Positions 46,635 through 63,589 of a DNA stretch of 64,000 nucleotides are shown here, piece by piece. Numbering within the stretch: the stretch's first letter is position 1; the number at the start of each line of letters is the position of its first letter. Made by a program: the position numbers and the translations under genes. The notes beneath the pieces are model-generated. The model was not told the origin of the DNA. It saw nothing but the letters and a program-made list of their open reading frames with translations, and did no database searches. This DNA is from Epiperipatus broadwayi (taxonomy: Eukaryota > Onychophora > Udeonychophora > Euonychophora > Peripatidae): the NCBI GenBank assembly GCA_028023455.1, contig JAQFVV010000141.1:1870056-1934055 (forward strand). Reading direction: 5' to 3'.

Positions 46635-46968
46635 TTTAATATGGATAGTGATAAATAGGGAAATGTTAAATACATTGGTATAGTTCATGCATTGACAATT
46701 CATGTGCTGTTTGTGTGATGATAGTGGAAAAAGAAAAAAAAATCAACTTGTTTGTAGGAATTTTAATATTATTGTAAATAAATAATAGGAAGTATTGCTT
46801 ATAAGAGTTAATAATAAAGAGATAAAAGTGAAATATAATTGATTTAACAAGATATTTTATGGAATTATTGAGTGTTGAAAATAGCCTAGTAGAGAATATT
46901 TTTATGAAGTTGAATTAATCCATCTTTCAAAAGTTAATATAGCACATTAGTGAAAAAATTATATAAAA

Positions 46969-48080
46969 TGAGTAGAGTTGAAAATCAAGATACGCAAGAA
47001 AATATTTGTTCTGTTCCACAACAAGATCTGAAGGAGATTTTGGAGGTGGAAATAAGGATGGAAAAAGAAAAGGTGGATCGCAGAAAATAGGAAAAAAAGT
47101 ATTCAATGAAAAGTGATTGTTGAGGTGGAAGAGAAGAAAAATTTAGAGGATTTATTTTTATTGATGAGGAAAAAGTTAGAAGAATATAGTAAATCGTTAA
47201 GAGAAGATAATAAATATCTAAGAGAAGAATTAAATGAAAAATTAGAAGCAAATTGTAAATATTTAAGAGAAAATAAAAAATCTTTAAGAGAAAATTTAAA
47301 TGCAAAGTTACAAGATACTAGTAAATATTTCACTGAAAAGGTAGAAGAAAATATTAAATCTTTAAGATAATAAATCTCTGAATGATAAATTAGAAGAAAC
47401 CAGTAATTCTTTGAAAGAAAAGAGGGAAGAAAATAATAAATCTTTAAATGAAAAACTAAATAAATATAATAAACAGCTAGGTAAGAAGTTAGAATTTAAA
47501 AAAAAATCAACAAGCCATTACATTTATAAAGGGGGACTTAGAGAAAAAAAAATGAAGAATTAAATGAAAAATTTTCAACAAAAAAGAAAGTTATAGAGGT
47601 AATAAAAGAGAAAATAAAGGAAAAAGATAGTGGGACACGTTCATAAAAATTTTCAACATTTTAAAGTGCTAGTGGAAGAATTTATCAAAAAATATACAGT
47701 TTATAAAAAAGAAATCAACAAGAAAATAGAGCATTTAGATGGAGCTTTAGATAGTGGCGTTAAAGCTATTAAGAATCAAATAGAATTAATGAAAGCAAAT
47801 TTGAATTTTAAAAAGCAAAAGTAAAAGAAGATGTCGATAAAAAAACTCTAGAATTTAAAAAGAGATGGAGATAGGAATAGAGAAGTAATTACAGGATATA
47901 AGATCTAGTAAAACTGAAGATCAAAGGTATCGATCTAATGTTGAAGAAAAGTGTAAGAAGTTAAAGAAATACTTAATAAAGCAAGTACAGAAAAAGAAAG
48001 AGATAAGTGAATAGAATAATAGTCAAAGAGAAATGAGTAATATAAACATTGATCAATTGATAGATGAGCAAATAAATATA
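46969..48080 (+). pseudogene. Decayed coiled-coil Gag-like gene
   Basis: Starts MSRVENQDTQENICS at 46969 and meets a stop after about 40 codons. The frame at 47113-47370 carries repeated LREDNKYLREE-type heptads; further Lys/Glu-rich coiled-coil pieces follow to about 48080 (47630-47824 open). The SLREDNK unit also occurs in the Gag at 56.4 kb, so the two probably share ancestry. Many stops and frameshifts; no PBS or LTR identified. Confidence 0.5.
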
Positions 48081-49980
48081 TAGATAGTTGAGAAGCTGAT
48101 TTTTTAAAATCACGGTCAATTACTTCTTTATTTCTAAATTTCCATTAACTGATACGACGACGACAGTTTATTTTAATTTAAAACACTTTAAATGGGGGGG
48201 GGGGTATTCAAAAAATATATATACATGAAACATGGCTGTTTCAGTATATATAATAATTTCGTTAAAAATTTAAAACCCAACATGATATTATTTCTTCCTC
48301 AGTAGTATTGAATAATATAAATTTTGAAGCACATGGCTTGTTTCATATGAAATGATTTGAATTAGTTATTATACTAAATAGAGAAGGGGCCTGTCAAGTG
48401 TAATAAAATTATATAATGAACACATGGTCGATATAATGTAAATGTGGTATAGTTTAAAGTAATATTTTTCTTACTATTTTTTAAAAATTTTATTGACAAT
48501 TTCTATTTCTATTTTACTTTTTAGTTTTATGTTAACCATAATTATCATATTAATCCATTGTCCATAATATATTGATACATGTTTTTTTAACTTTACTGAT
48601 TTTTTTTTATTACACCATGCCAACAGATTTTTTCTTCCCTATACATCAATGATTCATAATATTTTAAACATGTGTTTGAAGTGCTTGTATTCATTCATTT
48701 TATAGTTAAAATCTAAAGCGCATGTGCAACAGTTTAATGCTGTTTAAAATATTACAGTTTGTAAAACATCGCGCTATATAAAATAATTGACTTATCAATG
48801 ATTCATGTTTTATAGATGTTGTTGTTTATTTCATAAGGTGACCAGCTATTGTAATTTTTTTTTTAGAATTATGTTCTTGAGAACTATTAATTTATATATT
48901 TTATCTTAATAACTATAAGAAGTTCATTATCCACTAACGATTTTCAAATGATATAATTTTATATTATTGTTTAAAAATCAAACAATTTTTTTTTTCTTAC
49001 TACACTATTATGTTTCTGCTTTTCAAAAACCAAATTAGTTTAAAATTTATTTCCACATTTTTAAAAACAGTTGAATGCCATTTCACTTTTAGTAATGCTA
49101 ATATGTAAAAAATAAAAATAAATGGTCAGATTCTTTATTTTTTCATATTTCATAAAATGTTTATGTGCTGGAAAAACCTAAAATTGATTTTAGGAACCCA
49201 TAATTTACAGTGTGATAATATACCACTTTGGTTAATTGTATATTTGTCTTTAAATGCTTTGTTTCCTTCTCCTTTTCTTATTCTAATATAGATAACATAT
49301 GCTCGAGGATAGCTTATTAAAATTCCAAGTCATAAAGTAAATTCTGACATATTATGAAATAAATTGATTTTTACTTTTAATTGGAATATTAGTTTAGTTC
49401 TTTTTTCAATGTTGCCACTTACATATATTATATGTTCTAATATCCTAATATTAAAATATAAAGCAATATTTATTTTATGTAAATTGCATGTTGTCATCAG
49501 AATGAAAGGCTAATTAAAGTTGCACATCAAATATAATACTGGCATGACAGTACAGTCAACAGGTTTTATATAATAATACATTATAATTAAATTTTGTGAT
49601 AATTTAGATGTAGACACTCACAAATTTAGATTAAGAGAATTTTATTTAATTTTAAAGTGTTATAGTTTTAGTATTTTTAAGGACATAATTTTTTTTTTTA
49701 GAATAAAATATTTATTTCTTTATTAAATGATAATATAAAATTTTCTTTTAAAATTTTTATTTAATGACTAATGACAATCTAAAACTGACATCATATATTT
49801 GATTTAATTATGGTTTAACATAAATAATTAAAATTTAAATACATTTATATCATCCTAATGTGTATAATATTTACGTTTTATAATTGGATGTAACTATTGT
49901 GTATTAATAATGATTACTATTTAAAATTTTATAATGAAAATTAAACAACATAATGCATATATTTAAGTTTAAAATTTTGG
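48081..49980. other. AT-rich intergenic, no genes seen
   Basis: Nothing recognised beyond a G-run near 48194 and T-runs. Confidence 0.45.
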
Positions 49981-49992
49981 CTATATATATAT

Positions 49993-50420
49993 AACTTGTT
50001 TTTTGTTTTTCATAAATGTACCTTTGAGGTCTTTCTAGCAATGATATATATTGCAGAGGCTTCTACTATGTGCTGATGCTGAACTGAGATCAGACCCATG
50101 TAGCTATCTGGCTTGCTATGCTGAGTTTGAAGACATTACGTGTCTAAAAGATTCACGCTTGCAAGCTGAATAGAAACTGTTTCATAAATGCTCAGAGTTT
50201 GTGTTTAGAACTAGTTTCTAAAATTCCTGTCTTTCACTGACGATAGAAAATAGCTTGAAATCATGATCTGAAAGTGGAATTAAAGTTAGAGATAGTGAAT
50301 GCATGCTCTGACGTTTATGTAAACAAACACTTGACAGTGTTTTTGGTAGAACGCCATCTGTTGACATAAATACAAGCGTTAGCAAGTTTTTAACTTGTTT
50401 TTTTTTTTTTGTTTTTCATA
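49993..50420 (+). mobile_element. Hammerhead retrozyme-like unit, family 1, slightly over one unit
   Basis: Homologous to units A-C at 14.6-15.5 kb. The string AACTTGTTTTTTG followed by TTTTTCATA occurs at both ends (49993 and 50392), 399 bp apart. At the A/B junction the same string occurs once between units, so it is part of the unit, not a target duplication. The insert is therefore one unit plus about 28 bp. Both sides are (TA)n. One hammerhead at 50231-50274. Confidence 0.7.
50231..50274 (+). ncRNA. Hammerhead ribozyme motif, family 1, 50-kb copy
   Basis: Helix I CTTTCA (50231-50236) with TGAAAG (50269-50274), core CTGACGA (50237-50243), GAAA (50257-50260), helix III ATCATGAT, cleavage after C50268. 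Relative to the 15.3-kb copy, one helix I pair changed C-G to T-A on both sides. Helix II is weaker here. Confidence 0.7.
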
Positions 50421-50619
50421 TATATATAACCAAAACTGTCTAACACTACACTAGCAAAAATAAAAATGCAAAACCATAAAACAATACAATACTAGATTAA
50501 ATTCAAAATTTTACCAAAATCCTTACACAACCATGGTTTCATCTACTACAAATAGACCTTCTCAAGTGAAAATCAACCTAAAGGAAAACATATATATATC
50601 GGACGAGTGTCGTGTATAT

Positions 50620-50663
<44 letters not shown>

Positions 50664-50686
50664 AAACAAACCTTCCCATAATTCAT

Positions 50687-50931
50687 TTAATGAAAGGGTT
50701 AAGGTTGATATAAGTAGAGTTAAACATAGGTATCTTAACTCAGCTTTATATATTCATGAATTGAATACAGGTCATAGAATATTGTTTAACAATTTCTCGG
50801 TTATTTTTTATGAAAAGAATGAGTTAAAAAGAAGAATAAAGGAGACTTTGATGATAAAACTCCTTGATTCTGAGGCTATCAATCTTATGAAGACTTCTTT
50901 TGATATTAAGGGAAGGTGGAGTTTGAAATGA
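50687..50931 (+). pseudogene. Penelope-like GIY-YIG C-terminal fragment, family 2
   Basis: About 80 codons including SALYIHELNTGHRILFNNFS and KRRIKETLMIKLL, aligning in order with the family 1 stretch SALSLHTMDSGHKIIFSST ... CKIRESIEILK, and ending at a stop. The RT and the first half of GIY-YIG are absent. Confidence 0.7.
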
Positions 50932-50969
50932 ATTATGGGAAGGTTTGTTTGTTTGTATATATATATTAT

Positions 50970-51032
50970 GTTTTCCTTTAGGTTGATTTTCACTTGAGAA
51001 GGTCTATTTGTAGTAGATGAAACCATGGTTGT
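50970..51032 (+). ncRNA. Hammerhead-like motif, Penelope family 2 3' UTR
   Basis: TTGAGAAG, a helix II GTCTA/TAGAT with a 7-base loop, GAAA, then the palindrome ACCATGGT as helix III and T, with CAC/GTG flanking as a short helix I. The core box is non-consensus. An inverted copy lies in the left arm near 50530-50590. Confidence 0.3.
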
Positions 51033-51388
51033 GTAAGGATTTTGGTAAAATTTTGAATTTAATCTAGTATTGTATTGTTTTATGGTTTTGCATTTATATA
51101 TATTGTAACATAATTAAAGAGTTCAAAAGATATATTTAAAGGAGTCCAAATATCAAGATATTAAGTAAAGGTTCAAAATATAACACTAACAAGAATTATA
51201 GGGAAATTGTTAATAACCATTGTATTTTGACTCAGGTATATGAAAATCATGTGAAGGGAGTACACTAGTAATTTCAATAAAATATAACTCAGGTATACAG
51301 ACAGTAGATCTTATCCACTTTCATTTCTTGGTTTGATGTTAAGTGCATGTTTAAACAAATACTAAGTGAATATGGTCTAGCAGGGCGC

Positions 51389-51462
51389 CACTAGATTATC
51401 TGAATCTAGACATGGTTATATCTAATAACCTTTCACATGTACCGGGTTTGAATCCCCTTTTT
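51389..51462 (+). other. B-box-like string and T-run inside the LTR
   Basis: GGGCGCCA and a 7-bp hairpin CTAGATT/AATCTAG (51389-51415), then CCGGGTTTGAATCCCC (51442-51457), similar to a tRNA T-arm/Pol III B box, followed by TTTTT. A clear A box and cloverleaf are not seen, so this is not called a tRNA. The other LTR repeats it at about 58260-58335. Confidence 0.3.
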
Positions 51463-52761
51463 GGTACTTTATTTCTAATAAAAATGGAAGATTTTGCTTT
51501 TTGAGCCATATCACTATACACACTAATATTTAGGTAAAAGTAAAACAACTATAAACTAAAGTGGAGTATATTAGACATAAATCATTTCTCAGATCTTAGC
51601 ATAACAAATGTGTTTCAATATTTTTATAAGTTTACTAGCTCAGATTATATATAACTAATTTAGGATGGCAATTCACTCATCCTTGCATGAAATAGATGAT
51701 GGGATGTGGTTATAATAATACTAAGAGATCACTAAATATTATAAAATCAATATTTATTTATGGCCTTTAAACAGTTAAACAGCTCATTAATTAAAACGCT
51801 GATGACGATGATGATGATGATAATAATAACGATAATGACAAGGGTTTCAACTACAGCTCTAGGACTAAGCCTAAACATAAAACTAATTTTTATAAAGAAA
51901 TTCATAATTATTGCTTAATTTTAGCATATTTACTTATATCTTAAATAACTAATTTTCAACCATTGATGATGATGAATAATCACACTTAACAAAGACTACA
52001 CTTAATGAAATATATACGCCTCGTTTAATAAAACAAACTAATATTTATTACTACATTTCTAACATATACATAAAAATTTCTAGATAAATATGAAAATTGA
52101 CATGAATAATAATAATAATTGATTATATAACAATCCTCAGATTAATTTTAAGTTCTTCCCCCTTTCCCTTCAAATGTATTTTGTATTAAGTTGGACGTCA
52201 CATTGACCATGATTTTCACTCCATGAGAAAAGTATTTTAAGAAAAAAAAAATATTATCTGCTCATTAGCACACATACTTTAAAAATCCAACATGTAAATA
52301 GAATGTAAAAAAAAAAATGTTAGTAAAATTGAAAGAGAAAGTTTTAGAAAAGAGTTTTAAATCATTATCTCCTCCCCCGTTCTTCTACCTCTGAAATGCT
52401 ATACTTAACTTGAAACAAAATAATCCAATATTCTAATACTACTCATTATTTCACATTCACTCACAATTATACACATATAAAATATCATTATGTATGTGCG
52501 TGTTTTATCCCATGATAACAAAATATTATTTAAAACCAAAATAATAATATATTAGTTAAAACTAAAATCATAATACCATAAAAAAAATTGTTTTATACAT
52601 TAATATTTTTCATAACAGTAAAATTAATAAACAAATAATTTTCATACATTCAAGATAATTTCTGAAGCTCAAAGTTATTATTAGTAAGACATTCTTGTTT
52701 TAATCGATCTGAATAGTCTTTAAAAGTTCTTTAAATAAAAATATACCACTTTATTGCTAAA

Positions 52762-53070
52762 ATGTTTATTAAGACTGATATCATAAAGAAAATAGATATA
52801 AAAAGTCATATTACCGATCTTTTGTTTGTGGCGAATTTCCAAGGGTTCAAACTTGTCTTGTATATTGTCTATATTTCTGCAGCTACCATTTCCATCTTAC
52901 ATGGGAACAATCTCTTTCTTGAGGTGTATAACTATTTGATGATGATGACTCTATTGAGGTTATTTGCTTTAGTGGACAATTTGGAAATCATTATATTAAT
53001 TTTTCTTCTCTTCCTGTCAAGCATGTGGATGAAATACAGCAGTTGTTTTTACATTTATAAATTTTCTTGA
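52762..53070 (+). other. Antisense 102-codon ORF in the 3' LTR
   Basis: Open in both LTR copies (also 59621-59929) with two residue changes. The protein is hydrophobic, with two likely membrane-spanning stretches (around residues 30-48 and 77-92). No family recognised. It is antisense to the element and may be a chance ORF. Confidence 0.25.
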
Positions 53071-54395
53071 GTTTAAAATCAGTTGTTGTAACAATTAATT
53101 GGACTTGATGATTAATATTTATCAGTAGATTAATTCATCTTCTTTGAATGCATGTGAACGCTTTCTTCCTTCTATATAAAAAACATCTTATTTCTCTGGT
53201 CAGTTGAAAGGTGTAGAATATTATTTTAGACACATCTTTTCTTTCCTATGTGATGTGCAGCTTCCCCAGATGGTCCGGAACCAATGGGACATACATATAA
53301 TTTTTCTAGCCAGACATTTCTTATATTTTCAGCATTCAATTGGATAGTTTAATAATCTGAATCATAAACAATAATCATAATAATAATTCAAGACAGCTTT
53401 TTATATCCAATTTTTAGCTAACTTAACCAATCAGAGATAGCATCACTTGCTATTTTTGGACAAATTTGTTTTAATTAGATCTCTAATTTATTTTCAACTA
53501 AATTATTTTTCAACTGAAAAGTTTAATCCTTTTTCCAGACACTTTTGTTTAAAAAAAATAGACTCAATCCTTATTTCCTTTCTTTTCTTTTTTTCCTTTT
53601 TAACATCCAGGTAACATTTCAAATCTTTGAGCTTCCTTCTTTAGATCTTGAGATAAGACAATTTCAAGATTAGAGTTCTCACCCATTATAAGCTCCCAAA
53701 GTGAAAAACAATTATTTACAAAAAAAAATTGCTACAAAGATTGATATTTGATTAAACAGATTTCCTCTTTTAACAAACAATTGTACAAAAAAAATAATTT
53801 GACAGATTTAATACTTCCTTTTCTTTCAATATTTAGTAAATGTAAATTTCTGTATGTAATGTACACACATCCTTCATTCTTTCAAATCATTCATAAACTA
53901 ACCTTAAATAATATGATTGCTAGCTTAGTAATTATAACCCAATTATTTAATTAAGTCTGTAACTTTTAAATCCCAATTATAATTAAAGAAAAGCAAAATA
54001 AAAGCATAGAATAAAATATTAGAATTGATCAAGCATAGGTTAGTTTTAAAGAAAGTTAAAATGTTTAATATTTGAAATATAAAACAATTAAATAATTTAC
54101 ACATACATTGCCTATATGTATGCATTATAACTTTGTTTTTTAAAGAAAAATTAAATATTAAATAGTTTAAATGTGTGTATTACCTTTCTATCAACACACA
54201 AACAAGTAAAGCATGTAATTGTTGACCCATTCTTTCTCTGTTTAAAGCTTTTAGAACTGGACCTTGTAGGGTTTGAACTTGGATGCCCTACAGCTTCATT
54301 TATGATTATATAAAAATGTGATGATGATTTTGTTTTACACTTTCTTACATGCACATTACTATAAATTTGGCTAGTGACCAAATTGTAATGGCACA

Positions 54396-54410
54396 ACTTT
54401 CTCCCCCTTC
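54396..54410 (-). other. Polypurine tract
   Basis: Minus strand reads GAAGGGGGAGAAAGT, directly against the TG start of the 3' LTR, as required for plus-strand priming. Confidence 0.75.
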
Positions 54411-54590
54411 GGATAAAATCATCAGCACTTTTGTTTTAACTATATTTAAAAAAAAATCCTAACTAATAAATACACTAATAATAATAAACACTTATAATAT
54501 ATATATATATATATATATATAATTAACTACTGCTAAATATATTTTTCATTAGAAAACCTAAAAGTAATTTATTTGGAGATCTTTGCCAAG

Positions 54591-54713
54591 CTATTCTGCT
54601 GAAGTATAAGGGATCAAACTCCTAGCATTATAGGTCCCCTTATTCCCATCAAGAGCAGCAAGCATAAAGGCATTCTCTCCTATTTTCTTGGTAATTTGGA
54701 ATGGCTTTTTCTT
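54591..54713 (-). pseudogene. Integrase C-terminal remnant
   Basis: About 40 codons one frame off the preceding Gag-side frame. Strings PFQITKKIGENAF and GTYNARSLIPYTS resemble the last part (GPF/Y-like module) of Gypsy-type integrases. It ends at TAG 54591-54593, about 180 bp before the PPT. The catalytic core is absent. Confidence 0.55.
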
Positions 54714-54714
54714 T

Positions 54715-56112
54715 TCAAATCATATTGTGGTCTGCATAAAAATGCACCTGTACATCCAGTCCCTTTTTAATATTTCCATTTTTCATCTTGACTGGATATT
54801 TATAAAACATATCCGGAGGGTTTATTTTATATAACCTCCTATTACAGACCCCATTTAGAAATATGGACTCTTGGTACCATACGTAATATGCCTTGAAGTT
54901 TTTCAGAGAGATTGACTCTCTATACCATACATACTTTATTTTTAAACTTTCCAGAAAGATTGACTCTCTGTACCATATATAATTCATCCTTAAATCTTCC
55001 AGAGAGACTGATTCTCTGGGCCACGTATAATTTATTTTTAAATTTTCTAGAAAGGTTGACTCTTTGTACCATATATAAGGCACATATAAATTTTCCAGAG
55101 CATTTACATTTTTCAGAGAGATAGATTCTCTATACCATATATAATGGACATTAAAACTCTTCAGAGAGATTGACTCTCTGTACCAGATATAATTCATTAC
55201 ATCTTCCAGAGAGGTTGATTCTCTGGGCCATGTATAATTTATTTTTAAACTCTCTAAAAAGGTATACAGATACTCTAAGGGGTTCTCCCTGCTCTCCCCA
55301 CTAAAGGCCTTAATTTTAATTAAATTTGAGGTCATTGACCCTCCTACTCTATATTCATCTTTACTGGTATGGTCAGCCCTATCTACTAATTTTTTAACTT
55401 GTGGATTTTTACCTAAAGTAGGCATCCTTTTCTCTGACTGATTCTGTTCTGAGCTATCCCTACAGTCATCTGGACTGGTGCTACCATCGCTCTGCCCTGA
55501 ATTTAGGTTTGACTGATCCTGCAGCCCTACATTAATACGATCTTTTAATTTCCCTATTTTCTGGTAGAGATCGTCCATCTTGGGGGTCATGTATTCCACA
55601 ACATAGGCCTTCTGGATCTCCTCAACCTTTTCCAACATAACACCCAATTCATGTTGATTCATTCTGGGTCCCTCTTCTAAAGAACTGGACTTGTCCCTTT
55701 TCACTATCTCCTCCCTAAAGCTATCTATTTGTTTCCCCAATTCTTTCCTAAGATTTTGGTCAATTTGTACACACTCATTGGCCATGCTTCCCTTAACTTC
55801 TCGTATTTCCTTTTCTAAGCCACTAAACCTATTTTTCATAGTAATGGTTTGATCTACACAGCCCAAAGTGGCTTCCTTATATGAGTCCACTTTGGCTACG
55901 ACCTCCTCTAATCTAATATGAATTCCTGCAGAAGTTATTTCGGCATTCTTTTCTATGCATTCTGATATGGATTGGGAGACCAAACCATGGACCTCATTCC
56001 TAACTAACTCAATTTCTCTCTTATTTTCTTCGATAGACTGCTCCACTTGAGCCTTTAATGAGTGTAGTCCCTGACAGCCCTCCTGTTTGGTGACTTCCAT
56101 AGACCTACACAC
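54715..56112 (-). pseudogene. Gag-like frame 2 carrying a minisatellite
   Basis: A 465-codon frame. Residues 1-200 are predicted coiled coil. Residues about 200-260 are Ser/Gln/Pro-rich. Near 265-289 comes KIKAFSGESRENPLEYL, a capsid-start signature of Gypsy-like Gag. From about 284 to 420 the capsid is replaced by 16-residue repeats of the type WYRESISLKN. A tail leads into the integrase remnant. An in-frame stop just upstream (near 56125) and a frame change near 56150 separate it from frame 1, so this is probably an interrupted Gag, not a host gene. Confidence 0.65.
54852..55262. repeat. 48-bp minisatellite within Gag, hairpin-forming units
   Basis: Eight or nine units with starts at about 54853, 54901, 54951, 54999, 55047, 55095 (partial), 55113, 55161 and 55206; period 48 bp, one 45 bp. 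Most units contain CAGAGAG, a 3-5 base loop and CTCTCTG, a perfect short hairpin, then TACCATATATAA-like sequence. A 48-bp period is 16 codons, so the frame stays open. Confidence 0.85.
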
Positions 56113-56149
56113 TCCTTCTATCCTCTCCTCTAATTACACAAACCTATTT

Positions 56150-56737
56150 TTACACTCTATTGGACCCTTCTATCCTAATTTCCAAAGCTATGATCATTTG
56201 GTTGTTATTGTCAATAGAGTTCTCTAGATTTACCCTTAAATCTTCCATACTTTTCTCCACAGATTGACCTATCTTTTGTTCTAGAATTTCCATCCTTTGC
56301 TTACTATCTTCTCTTAGACTCTCTATACTTTTATTATTTTTCTCTATCTTTTGTTCTAGATTTATCATATTTTGCTTACTATCGTCTCTTAGACTTTCTA
56401 TATTGTGCTTATTATCTTCTCTTAGACTTTCTATATTGTGCTTATTATCTTCTCTTAGACTTTTGAACATCTGCATTATCATGTCCATGTCTGATGGTGC
56501 CATCTTTGTTATCTGAGCCTGGCCCACTTCTGGCTCCTCATCTACCATTTCTGTACTTGAGGCCTTATTATTGCTACTGACTTTAGAGGCATTTTCCTCT
56601 ATTTTCTCTTTTTCTTGAGCTTTTTTAAAGGCAATTTCCCTGTCCTCTTCTTCAGGATAACAATGATCACTGATCCCTGGGATTGGGACACTCTCCTCTT
56701 CCATAACCTCTTCCATACTATAATTTAGTTCACTCAT
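56150..56737 (-). CDS. Gag N-terminal coiled-coil frame
   Basis: A 195-codon frame beginning MSELNYSMEEVMEEESV, with an acidic N-terminus and then decapeptide-like repeats SLREDNKHNIE and SLREDSKQRM (residues about 90-170) predicted to form a coiled coil. It is the first ORF after the PBS and leader, as expected for Gag. Its frame ends at 56150 and continues in frame 2 after a frame change. The same SLREDNK unit occurs in the decayed Gag at 47.1 kb. Confidence 0.7.
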   Translation of the reverse strand: MSELNYSMEEVMEEESVPIPGISDHCYPEEEDREIAFKKAQEKEKIEENASKVSSNNKASSTEMVDEEPEVGQAQITKMAPSDMDMIMQMFKSLREDNKHNIESLREDNKHNIESLRDDSKQNMINLEQKIEKNNKSIESLREDSKQRMEILEQKIGQSVEKSMEDLRVNLENSIDNNNQMIIALEIRIEGSNRV

Positions 56738-57948
56738 GTTATAAAACTATATATATCCCATCTGTACTTCCCTGACCATCAAAATCCACACATCTTCTCC
56801 CTGTCTGACACCTATTCTGACCAACTGACTGATTTGATTTTCACCTTATTATGCATTTACAAATACAAAAAAAAAACAAATTTTAATATCCTTATTTAAT
56901 GAACTACACAACAATAATCTATATAGTGCATGTCTGTCTGTAATAGCCCAAATTATACATTCCTCCATTCTCCCAGAAATCCGACAGATATTGACAGTCC
57001 ACAGAATGACTAGCAGTTCACAATCTTGAGATAAATAAAAGAATTCAGTCACAGCACTATAATCACACAGTGCATCATGAGCACTCAGAAGATCATCCCA
57101 ATTCGATCACTATTAACTACCACAACCCTTGATTGAATGAAGCAAACTCTGTTGCAATAAAAGATGTATTTTAAGTCTTAGGGGCTAAAGTAGATAAACA
57201 ATGCCTTGCTCTCTCTCTTGGAGTCTTATGTGGCAAGTATCAAGGAATGCACTGCTTATTATAGACTACAAAAACGAAACCTTGCTCTCTCTCTTGGAGA
57301 CTTATAGGCAGATATCATGGCAGGACTACTGTTAACTGCTTCATGATCAAATAAAGATAACATATAAATTGGGTTGGAGCAGTGAATGGGTTTGATCATT
57401 CATAAGTTACATGAAATACATAGCATTCTCAAGGCAATGACAAAACTCTCCACTCATCATCAAAACTGCAATCTAACCAACCAAACTCCAACGATCAACC
57501 ATCCAATCAAAACTCTAAAATCATAGACTTTTTACATAATGAACTCCCCAAACACACATGAGACTACTATTCCATAATTCATCACTATTACTATGCCTAT
57601 CCTATCTGGCAATAAATCATTTTAATGTTCCACAAAAAAAATCTATTATTTATTTCACCTTTGTCTTAAGTTGTGATATTCATCTCTATTTTCAAAATTG
57701 ATAAAAAAAAACTAAGCTGTTTTATGGCTATACCCATTTTATCATCATCAATGAAAAAAATTAGTTCATATTAAACATCATCATATACAAATGTAAAATA
57801 AGACTGTATGGCCAAGAAAATTTTGTAAGACAAAAAAAAAATTTTTACTGAAAAAAAAAAATTTTACTAAAAAAAATTTCTCTATTTTTAACCACACATC
57901 TCCCATCATTCTATAGACTCTCTTTTTCAGGTATATGGTAAAATATCA
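56738..57948 (-). other. Leader / 5' UTR of the LTR element
   Basis: 1.2 kb between PBS and Gag start, AT-rich, no ORF over 67 codons. Contains two copies of CCTTGCTCTCTCTCTTGGAG (57211 and 57279 regions), about 68 bp apart. Confidence 0.6.
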
Positions 57949-57967
57949 GGCCCCAGTTGGGTGTCCA
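57949..57967 (-). other. Primer-binding site, tRNA-Lys type
   Basis: Minus strand reads TGGACACCCAACTGGGGCC, one base after the LTR CA end. It differs at a few positions from the LTR1 PBS (TGGCGCCCAACATGGGGCC), so both families seem to use tRNA-Lys. Confidence 0.7.
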
Positions 57968-57968
57968 T

Positions 57969-63589
<5,621 letters not shown>

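Larger units (their letters stand above)
50465..51095. mobile_element. Penelope-like element family 2, head-to-head fragment
   Basis: Right part: plus-strand GIY-YIG C-terminal coding (50687-50931) and 3' UTR to 51095. Left part (50465-50686): inverted copy of that 3' UTR, expanded by (TA)n at 50625-50660. The arms meet at 50686/50687 and 3' ends point outward, as in family 1. An LTR element starts 9 bp beyond the right end. Confidence 0.7.
51104..54395 (-). repeat. 3' LTR (element sense leftwards), 3292 bp
   Basis: Direct repeat of 57969-61254 with a few tens of differences by eye. The first ~70 bp differ most, and a 13-bp stretch near 51920 is missing in the other copy. TG at 51104, CA at 54394-54395. 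Contains a B-box-like string and short ORFs, annotated separately. Confidence 0.85.

Noticed and set aside
51442-51457. tRNA gene in the long LTR
   Set aside because: B-box-like string and T-run are present, but there is no convincing A box, acceptor stem or anticodon arm.
54151-54396. 81-codon ORF at the LTR edge, also 61010-61255
   Set aside because: Its first base lies outside the LTR and it has no recognisable product; identity reflects LTR duplication only.
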